DNA of 64,000 nt, taken from positions 88,688 to 152,687 of the forward strand of contig NHNK02000008.1 in NCBI GenBank assembly GCA_002173415.2. Direction: 5' to 3'. This stretch comes from Marinomonas agarivorans. Lineage in GTDB: Bacteria; Pseudomonadota; Gammaproteobacteria; Pseudomonadales; Marinomonadaceae. The notes under the pieces were generated by a model. The model made no database searches. It was not told where the DNA came from and saw nothing but the letters and a program-made list of their open reading frames with translations. Made by a program: the position numbers and the translations under genes. Below, piece by piece: positions 58,109-64,000 of the stretch (position 1 is the first letter of the stretch; each line of letters opens with the position of its first letter).

Positions 58109-59209
58109 TCAAGTAGGAAGAAGCTGCGGCTTTGTATCATAACTAATTGGCGAACGTCCCGTCATGCGAGTCACTAACTCATATCCAATTGTCTGCGCAT
58201 GGTTTGCAACTTGTTCTACTGGGTTATCAGCGCCCCACAATAATACTGGATCACCTATGGCCACGTCTGCCAAGTGCGTAACATCAACGGTGATCATATC
58301 CATGGATACTCGCCCTGCTAAAAAACAAGTCTTGCCGCGAATAACTAAGGGCGTCGAAAAATTCAATGTGCGTGGGTAACCGTCGCCGTAGCCTACAGCA
58401 ACCGTGGCAATGGTGGTTTCCCCTTGTGTTTTATACGCATGGGAGTAGCCAACCCCTTCTCCATCAGCAACTTGTCTTAATGAAATAATTTGGCTGACAA
58501 ACGTCATTGCAGATTTTAGCCCTAACGTATCCGCACTAATATCAGCAAAAGGCGAAATGCCGTACAACATCAAACCAGGTCGCAACCAACTACCACTTGG
58601 TACAGGCCATTTTAAAATTGTCGCTGAGTTGGCAATGCTTGTGCTTAGCTCAGGATAAGAAGCCTGTATGTTCGCAAAGCAGGCCTGCTGAACTGGGGTC
58701 ACATCACCTTGCCATTCGTCCGCACTGGAAAAATGCGCCATTAAAACAATGTCTTTGGCTCGCCCTGTGGCTTGAATTGTCTCAATATATTGATTCACTT
58801 TTTCTGGCTTAACACCCAGCCGATGCATGCCAACATCGACTTTGACAAATACTTTATCCAAGGTAACGAGATTATCGAGAAAGTGCTGCAATTGCTGTTC
58901 GTTTTCAATAGCAATCCAAAAATTATTTGCCTCACATAATTGCAATTCATCCACACTGAATGTGCCTTCTAGCAAAAAAATAGGGGATTTAATGCCTGCC
59001 TCTCGTAGTGGTAGAGCTTCATCAATGGCGGCAACAGCAAATGCATCCACGGTACCATCTAAAAAACGTGAGACCTCTATTGCACCATGCCCATAAGCAT
59101 TGGCTTTGACTACGGCAAAAGCAGGGTTATCCGGATGCAAAGATTTTGCTAACAAGTAGTTATGTTTTATTGCTTCCAAATCAACATAGGTTTTTAATGG
59201 TCTGGACAT
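58109..59209 (-). CDS. alr: Alanine racemase Alr
   Basis: 366 aa from ATG 59209, with GAGGT 6 nt upstream. The PLP lysine lies in FAVVKANAYGHGAIEV (about residue 35). The other catalytic residue, the tyrosine, lies in VGYSHAYKT (about residue 255), and GRVSMDMITVDVT is also present. It makes D-alanine for peptidoglycan. It lies between alaS and recX. Confidence 0.95.
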   Translation of the reverse strand: MSRPLKTYVDLEAIKHNYLLAKSLHPDNPAFAVVKANAYGHGAIEVSRFLDGTVDAFAVAAIDEALPLREAGIKSPIFLLEGTFSVDELQLCEANNFWIAIENEQQLQHFLDNLVTLDKVFVKVDVGMHRLGVKPEKVNQYIETIQATGRAKDIVLMAHFSSADEWQGDVTPVQQACFANIQASYPELSTSIANSATILKWPVPSGSWLRPGLMLYGISPFADISADTLGLKSAMTFVSQIISLRQVADGEGVGYSHAYKTQGETTIATVAVGYGDGYPRTLNFSTPLVIRGKTCFLAGRVSMDMITVDVTHLADVAIGDPVLLWGADNPVEQVANHAQTIGYELVTRMTGRSPISYDTKPQLLPT

Positions 59210-59351
59210 CAATTACCTCAACAAGACACCATAAAAAGTAGATGACACCATTTTTTCACAAAATAACCAGTCATAAAAACTTAAAAAACACAGAAATGAA
59301 AAATATTTCACTTAAAAAAATAACTTTCACAACATTTTACGCTTTTTCATC

Positions 59352-59813
59352 ATGCCTATAACTTACTCTCAGATTCGCGACACGGCACTTTTAATTCTCT
59401 CTAAGCGAGAACACAGTAGGCAAGAATTGGAACAAAAGTTGAAGCGACGCTTTCCTGATCATAAAGAAGATGTGGCCAATCTTTTACAAGAGCTTGCTGA
59501 CGAAAATATGCAAAATGACCATCGCTTTGCGGCTTCATTTTTGCGCAATCGCCTTGCCAAGCCATATGGCAAAAATCGTATTATTTCAGAACTGAGACAA
59601 AAAGGTATAAAGCAAGACAGCATTGATTATGCCTTTAGCACAGAACCCGATGTCGATTGGTTTGAGTTAGCCAAGCAGCTAAAGCAAAGAAAATTTGGCG
59701 ACAAGGTTGCCACCGATTACAAAGAGAAAGCCAAGCAATTTCGCTATTTACAATACCGTGGTTTTGGTTTTGATGAAATTCACCACGCCACACAAGATAC
59801 AGGTGAGGAGTAA
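59352..59813 (+). CDS. recX: RecA regulatory protein RecX
   Basis: 153 aa all-helical protein with three-helix repeats: ALLILSKREHSRQELEQKLKRRF, ADENMQNDHRFAASFLRNRLAKPYGKNRIISELRQKG and YLQYRGFGFDEI. RecX modulates RecA filaments. In many gammaproteobacteria recX follows recA and precedes alaS; here recA is not adjacent, and recX is divergent from alr. Confidence 0.92.
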   Translation: MPITYSQIRDTALLILSKREHSRQELEQKLKRRFPDHKEDVANLLQELADENMQNDHRFAASFLRNRLAKPYGKNRIISELRQKGIKQDSIDYAFSTEPDVDWFELAKQLKQRKFGDKVATDYKEKAKQFRYLQYRGFGFDEIHHATQDTGEE

Positions 59814-59825
59814 CCGCTTGCTAGG

Positions 59826-60782
59826 TTATTTATTGGGACTTGTTGCTTTATTTAATTGATAAACTGTTATTCCATACTGAATGGGAAAAGTAATCACATC
59901 GAAAACAACACTAAAAGGATAAAGTGCATAGAAAAATGGGTTACCTTCTTCTTTTACGACCTCTTCCCGAACTTTGTCATTTTGGAAAAAAAGACTGGTT
60001 ATCGGAGCAAATTTTGCTGATTGTGGCACCAGCGAGCTTGGTAAATAGTAAGGGTATATATATTGTTGTGAATTAAGTAGTCGTACAAAAAAATAATACC
60101 CATTATTTTGTGGCAACTTCTCAAACAAAGGTTGTTTTACAGGAAAACGTGAACTCTGCCTCTCTTGCTGGAAAGATGCTTCTGTTACTATTTCAGCAGC
60201 AAAGTGGCTCACAAATAAGTCACGTTTTTCTCTGGATAACTTCACCCATTGCCCATTGTTTAGTGCGATATAAAGTAGGTTTTTGGTAAAATAAAATACC
60301 TTGTCTGGCGTAGCCCCCAACTCAGAAAGAATCTCACAGGCACAACGAGTAGTCATAGAGTCATTGCCAGTACCGTAAATCACCGTGTTTAATTCCGGTA
60401 AAATCAAGCCATTTTTTAACGAGGGTAATGGTTTTAGTTTTGGTAAAGATGCAAGTAATACATCAATATCTCTTGGACAAAGGTCACGATCTTGATCTTT
60501 GGGATAGAGGTGTAAGCCAATACCATTTGCTAACTTACTTGCAGGAAAACACAAAATAGAGTGGCTATGGTACGCTGCTCCGTAGTGATCAGGCTTAGCT
60601 TCGCGCTCAATTTTCAGAACAATAATATCGTTCAACAGCACAGCTTGCACAATATCACTATAAAAACTGTCAATAGAGTAATCTTGGTCGGTTGCCTGTT
60701 GGTGAACATAGTTTGTCGCTGCACAACCACTCAAAAAAAACAAATACACCATCATGCTTAATGTCTTTACTCTGCTGATCAT
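59826..60782 (-). CDS. Putative lipoprotein, unknown
   Basis: 318 aa. Signal peptide with lipobox FLSGC at residues 16-20, so it is probably lipid-anchored. The mature part is rich in aromatic residues with no family I recognise. Near the C-terminus NPFFYALYPFSVVFDVITFPIQYG resembles a hydrophobic segment seen in YceK-like lipoproteins. Convergent with recX, 12 bp apart; 14 bp downstream of the cupin gene on the same strand. Confidence 0.75.
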   Translation of the reverse strand: MISRVKTLSMMVYLFFLSGCAATNYVHQQATDQDYSIDSFYSDIVQAVLLNDIIVLKIEREAKPDHYGAAYHSHSILCFPASKLANGIGLHLYPKDQDRDLCPRDIDVLLASLPKLKPLPSLKNGLILPELNTVIYGTGNDSMTTRCACEILSELGATPDKVFYFTKNLLYIALNNGQWVKLSREKRDLFVSHFAAEIVTEASFQQERQSSRFPVKQPLFEKLPQNNGYYFFVRLLNSQQYIYPYYLPSSLVPQSAKFAPITSLFFQNDKVREEVVKEEGNPFFYALYPFSVVFDVITFPIQYGITVYQLNKATSPNK

Positions 60783-60796
60783 AAAACACCTACTTA

Positions 60797-61567
60797 TTAT
60801 TTTTGTTGCATAACCCGCTTTATTTGCTCATCTACCATGGGCAAATGCCCTAGTTTTAACCAGACTGAAACCTCTCCAGTACCTGAGCGTAAGTCCAAGT
60901 CACTCTTAATAGGCGCACGCAACCAACTGTGTGTTCGCAATACATCCGTTCTTTTATCTTGTTGCGCCAATTGACATGACGTAACTGTTATATTACCACT
61001 TAGAACTAGAAGCTCAGCACCTTGAGGCGCGCTAAGGCACCACTGAGTATTTGCTTGTAAAGTTACTATCATTACTTGCTCAACCCCATCTTCGAACAAA
61101 GGCGTTACTCTGACACCTGAAGCCTCATTCACTTCCACTGCACCAATTTTCTCAGTCGGAATGCGGACATAGGCTCGATCATGTGGCTGAAATTGCCATA
61201 ATTTCACAAAGATAATACAACCTTGCTCTGAGCCTGGTGTATGCTGAGAAGTTGGTGGATTACGTACATAACTGCCTTGCGGATAATCGCCGTGCTCGTC
61301 CTGAAAAGTCCCTTCTAGCACAACAAATTCTTCTCCTCCTGTATGAGTATGAGCAGAGAACTTACTTCCTGGAGCATAACGCACAATAGTGGTCGCTCTG
61401 GCAACCTCTCCACCTACTCGATCCAACGGCCGTCGATCGACTCCAGCCATAGGCGAAGCTTGCCAAGGCAGCTCTTTACTGTGCATCACTACTGTTTTCG
61501 TGAAATCAGCGGCAATCTTATCTGTCGTTTCCGCAATCTTATCTGTCGTTTTCATAGTTATTTCCAT
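60797..61567 (-). CDS. ChrR-like cupin protein
   Basis: 256 aa. The cupin metal site YAPGSKFSAHTHTGGEEFVVLEGTFQDEHGDYPQGSYVRNPP (given here in parts: HTHTGGEEF, GTFQDEHGDY, SYVRNPP) resembles the C-terminal cupin of the ChrR anti-sigma factor. A second cupin-like half follows. No zinc-binding anti-sigma N-terminus is present. It may bind a metal and handle an oxidised substrate. The N-terminus carries a duplicated TTDKIAE heptapeptide from a 21-bp repeat; the ATG after METI at 61555 is a possible alternative start. Confidence 0.8.
   Translation of the reverse strand: MEITMKTTDKIAETTDKIAADFTKTVVMHSKELPWQASPMAGVDRRPLDRVGGEVARATTIVRYAPGSKFSAHTHTGGEEFVVLEGTFQDEHGDYPQGSYVRNPPTSQHTPGSEQGCIIFVKLWQFQPHDRAYVRIPTEKIGAVEVNEASGVRVTPLFEDGVEQVMIVTLQANTQWCLSAPQGAELLVLSGNITVTSCQLAQQDKRTDVLRTHSWLRAPIKSDLDLRSGTGEVSVWLKLGHLPMVDEQIKRVMQQK
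61512..61551 (-). repeat. 21-bp direct duplication at the start of the cupin gene
   Basis: GCAATCTTATCTGTCGTTT occurs at 61512 and 61533 (plus strand), a 21-bp period. It encodes TTDKIAE-TTDKIAA at the N-terminus, keeping the frame. Confidence 0.9.
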
Positions 61568-61751
61568 ATTTGTATAAATTCTTGTTAGTCGACTGTTAGC
61601 TGACTATAGATTTTTTTTATACAAACAAAAACTTTTTCCCTCATAACTTGCTGCTTTCAATCTTCTGTGGCAATACTTTTATTCATTTCTTATAGTAGAA
61701 TATTGAAAATGCTCTTCTTTATTAAAACGCTTTATCAACATGGAGAAACAC

Positions 61752-62333
61752 ATGAACCTTCCTATCTTTTGGCGTATTTTGCCACTTTCCTTCTTTGCTT
61801 TATTTTCTCAGTATGCTCTGGCTCACCCTAACCACGAAACAGGTTTACTATCAGGATTTATCCACCCATTTCTAGGGTTAGACCATATTCTTGCTATGCT
61901 AGCGGTTGGTCTCTGGGCAGGCCGATTGGGTAAACAAGCTAGAGTTCAAATCCCTAGTATGTTCGTGTTTGTTATGGCATTTGCCTGCGTACTTGCAGTG
62001 CTAGGCATGAAAGTACCTTATGTCGAGCAAGGCATTGCTTTATCTGTCGTCTTTCTAGGTTTACTTCTGCTGTTTTCATTGCGCTTTTCAACTGTTGCCA
62101 GCGCTACACTAATTGCTTTTTTTGCCTTCTTCCACGGCGCTGCTCACGGTATCGAAATGCCAGCAAATGTATACACATCGTTATACATAGTAGGTTTTGC
62201 TGCTGCCTCTGTATTGCTTCACCTCTGCGGCATTCTAGTAAGCCACTTGTTATTCCGCACAGAAAATCCATTGTTTCATCGTATTACAGGCTTCACTATT
62301 TTTTGTGCTGGAATTAGCCTTTCTCTGGTATAA
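61752..62333 (+). CDS. HupE/UreJ-family nickel permease
   Basis: 193 aa from ATG 61752, which has GGAG 8 nt upstream; an ATG at 61740 overlaps that site. Signal-like N-terminus ending YALAHPNHETG, then GFIHPFLGLDHILAMLAVGLWAG with the conserved HP...GLDH metal motif, and FFHGAAHGIEMP later. About six hydrophobic segments. HupE/UreJ proteins import nickel or cobalt for hydrogenase or urease. No hydrogenase is in the window, so supply of the urease at the left end is a reasonable guess. Confidence 0.9.
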   Translation: MNLPIFWRILPLSFFALFSQYALAHPNHETGLLSGFIHPFLGLDHILAMLAVGLWAGRLGKQARVQIPSMFVFVMAFACVLAVLGMKVPYVEQGIALSVVFLGLLLLFSLRFSTVASATLIAFFAFFHGAAHGIEMPANVYTSLYIVGFAAASVLLHLCGILVSHLLFRTENPLFHRITGFTIFCAGISLSLV

Positions 62334-62353
62334 ATCAGTAAAAACAACCGCTC

Positions 62354-62397
62354 ATAGCCTAACTGCTTTTAAATAAAACAATTAGGCTATTGTATTT
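62354..62397 (+). terminator. Terminator after the HupE/UreJ gene
   Basis: ATAGCCTAA (62354-62362) and TTAGGCTAT (62382-62390) form a perfect 9-bp stem around a 19-nt loop, followed by TGTATTTAAA. It begins 21 bp after the stop codon. Confidence 0.6.
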
Positions 62398-62430
62398 AAA
62401 CACGGTTAGGTAATATGAGCTTTGTAAATA

Positions 62431-62856
62431 ATGGAAACTACGCTAGAAATTCGCTGTTATCAAACACTAGATCAAGATGAACTAATCAATTTATGGCGTG
62501 ATTGTGAGCTAGTAAAACCACAAAATGCCCCTGTAAAAGACATCACCAGAAAACAGAAAGTCGATCCAGATTTACTTTTGGTTGGAGTCAAAAACAATAA
62601 GATTATTGCTAGTGTAATGGGCGGTTACGAAGGTCATAGAGGATGGATTAACTACCTTGCAGTTGCCCCTGACGAACAAAAAAAAGGCTATGGATATCAA
62701 ATGATGGAAGCCATAGAAAGTCGATTAAAGGACAAAGGCTGTCCAAAGATTAATCTACAAGTTCGTACAAATAATACAAATGTACTTTCCTTCTACCAAG
62801 CAATTGGGTACTGTGAAGATGCTGTGGTCAGCTTAGGGAAACGGTTTGAAGTATAA
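62431..62856 (+). CDS. GNAT-family acetyltransferase, YpeA-like
   Basis: 141 aa. The acetyl-CoA-binding motif A is INYLAVAPDEQKKGYGYQMM, followed by VRTNNTNVLSFYQAIGY near the C-terminus. LEIRCYQTLDQDELINLWRDC at the N-terminus resembles YpeA. The substrate is unknown. No Shine-Dalgarno precedes the ATG; an out-of-frame ATG at 62415 with AGGT upstream opens a 21-codon overlapping reading frame, which might couple translation. Confidence 0.87.
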   Translation: METTLEIRCYQTLDQDELINLWRDCELVKPQNAPVKDITRKQKVDPDLLLVGVKNNKIIASVMGGYEGHRGWINYLAVAPDEQKKGYGYQMMEAIESRLKDKGCPKINLQVRTNNTNVLSFYQAIGYCEDAVVSLGKRFEV

Positions 62857-62930
62857 GCCTCAAGGCAACTCCCTCGTAACCACGTAAATTCAACGGCGTA
62901 CGACCCAATTTAACACCATAAGGAAGTAGT

Positions 62931-63317
62931 ATGGATTTAAGATCGTATAGTATTGCACTCCTTTTAACCCTGTCTGGTGGCCTGTTTACTACAGGAATTT
63001 CTTATTTCAATGGTTACTCACCTTGCCAAATTTTTGGTTTTTGTCAGTCAGATTTGATTGAAGAAAATACAAAATTGCTCGCTGAAGTTGAACGACTTAG
63101 GGCAGATATAGAAAAAATTAACCATGAACTGGATGAGAAAATCACCAAATTAAATACGGATCTTGAACAAGAAAAAGCCTTTAACGAAAGCATTCTTTCC
63201 ATTATCAAGGATATTGGCAAAATCAATCAAAATGGAGAAACAACCAGTGATAGCATTAGACAAATCGCCCAAAAAATTGTTGATATTGCTCACCTTCTTA
63301 ATCAGTCTAGCCAGTAA
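62931..63317 (+). CDS. Membrane-anchored coiled-coil protein, unknown
   Basis: 128 aa with AAGGAAG upstream. One N-terminal transmembrane segment (about residues 7-25), two cysteines in SPCQIFGFCQSD, then a charged coiled coil (LLAEVERLRADIEKINHELDEKI and onward) to about residue 85. Type II topology with a periplasmic coiled coil is likely. The last 86 bp overlap the next gene in another frame. The layout resembles an inner-membrane spanin, but no family was recognised. Confidence 0.65.
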   Translation: MDLRSYSIALLLTLSGGLFTTGISYFNGYSPCQIFGFCQSDLIEENTKLLAEVERLRADIEKINHELDEKITKLNTDLEQEKAFNESILSIIKDIGKINQNGETTSDSIRQIAQKIVDIAHLLNQSSQ

Positions 63318-63789
63318 CTGTGCAACTTTGTCAGCTGAAGAAATAACACGAGAAAACCTTTCAGAGCAGTTACTTTCCATTAGCGAATCTCTCTATGAAA
63401 TCGCCAATCACAATGATTCAGAGCTTGACCAAATTGCAACGGAGCTTGGCAATGCCGAATCACTGCTGAATGATCAAAATACCAATATCGATGATTTGAT
63501 TAACCAAACCACCTCGTTGCAAGAAAAAATCGTATTAATGAGAAACAAACAAGCTGAAGTAGACGAAAAGTTTGCGGAAATTAACCGGAATTACGAAAAG
63601 TACGTATTCCAAACAAGAGCCAAGGCAATTGTCCCCTTTCTTTACGCCGCGATTGGTTTCTCCATGGCCGACAGTGGTGATAAATTTGTTTATACATTAG
63701 CAGGATATGGCACTGGGGCACTGGTGGAAAACACAGGCTATGGCCTAGCAAGTGGCATTACTTGGCTTACTTATTCTTTTGATTTCTAA
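63232..63789 (+). CDS. Exported coiled-coil protein overlapping the previous gene
   Basis: 185 aa from ATG 63232 (MEKQPVIALDKSPKKLLILL), giving a signal peptide that ends around CATLSAEE; an ATG at 63163 would add 23 residues. The mature part is a helical, coiled-coil-like region (residues about 40-130) and then a Gly/Ala-rich end, GFSMADSGDKFVYTLAGYGTG. The first 86 bp lie inside the preceding gene in a different frame. The cysteine in LASNCA has Asn before it, so a lipobox is doubtful. Function unknown. Confidence 0.6.
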   Translation: MEKQPVIALDKSPKKLLILLTFLISLASNCATLSAEEITRENLSEQLLSISESLYEIANHNDSELDQIATELGNAESLLNDQNTNIDDLINQTTSLQEKIVLMRNKQAEVDEKFAEINRNYEKYVFQTRAKAIVPFLYAAIGFSMADSGDKFVYTLAGYGTGALVENTGYGLASGITWLTYSFDF

Positions 63790-63897
63790 TCTCTTTGGTT
63801 TTATGGCTTTTCTTGCTTTTTCGTTAAGGGTGACCATTGAATAAAACACTAAGTGAACTACTACTTTTCGTAAGTTACTTAGTCCTCCCTGAATAAT

Positions 63898-63930
63898 GGC
63901 GTTTCAAGCAAGAAACGCCACACGATTTTT
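63898..63930 (+). terminator. Terminator near the right edge
   Basis: GGCGTTTC-AAGCAA-GAAACGCC is a perfect 8-bp stem with a 6-nt loop, followed by ACACGATTTTT. It probably ends the transcript of the two coiled-coil genes, 109 bp after the last stop. The rest of 63,790-64,000 shows no gene. Confidence 0.6.
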
Positions 63931-64000
63931 AGATCTTTCCAGTGGCAAAACTATTTTCAGCCATAATGGTCTTACAAATTGTCTAAAATAGTGGGCAAAA

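Noticed and set aside
63044-63380. Minus-strand open frames opposite the right-end coiled-coil genes
   Set aside because: Low-complexity shadows of the plus-strand coiled coils without start signals.

Overview
The window looks like a piece of chromosome from a marine gammaproteobacterium of the Oceanospirillales, most like Marinomonas. I infer this from protein resemblance, moderate-to-low GC, a sodium-pumping decarboxylase, and the csrA-lysC-alaS neighbourhood with tRNA-Ser and tRNA-Arg genes. No sequence search was possible, so the genus is tentative. It is mostly ordinary chromosome built of complete metabolic operons. There is no prophage, insertion sequence or CRISPR array.

Left part (1-13,030, all minus strand): a continuous urea locus, read right to left as urtABCDE (urea ABC importer), ureDABCEFG (urease and its nickel chaperones), then an NCS1 permease-like gene that runs off the left edge and may be the sensor half of a transporter-kinase fusion. 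Four genes or leaders in this locus carry short tandem repeats with a 15-bp period. Next come a uracil-DNA glycosylase-like gene and a HigBA/Gp49-type toxin-antitoxin pair whose toxin gene carries an apparent 1-nt frameshift.

Middle left (14,574-25,408): periplasmic nitrate reductase operon napEFDABC with a plausible FNR site (napE is only 53 codons with a GTG start), a DUF1223 protein, a PfkB-type KDG kinase, acetyl-CoA synthetase with a CrbR/ErdR-type response regulator, and a methyltransferase.

Middle (25,900-37,100): assorted metabolic and regulatory genes. A 2,4-dienoyl-CoA reductase (fadH) and a TetR regulator are divergent across a perfect 33-bp palindrome. Other genes are DMT and AEC transporters, AraC and LysR regulators, a membrane-anchored glutamate-synthase-like flavoprotein, small membrane proteins and a lipoprotein.

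Middle right (37,390-47,610): a full phosphonate uptake and C-P lyase operon, phnCDE-F-GHIJKLM-N, preceded by a candidate Pho box with 11-bp phasing.

Right part (47,900-64,000): a secreted protein, a 3-TM holin-like protein followed by two tiny paralogous membrane proteins, oadGAB, three identical tRNA-Arg genes plus tRNA-Ser, csrA, lysC, alaS, alr, recX (without recA), a lipoprotein, a ChrR-like cupin, a HupE/UreJ nickel permease that could supply the distant urease, a GNAT acetyltransferase, and two overlapping coiled-coil envelope proteins.

Urea, nitrate and phosphonate pathways together suggest a cell equipped to scavenge N and P. The least-explained features are the scattered short tandem duplications (periods 15, 17, 18, 21 and 30 bp), the broken toxin, the spanin-like overlapping pair at the right end, and the tandem mini-membrane proteins.
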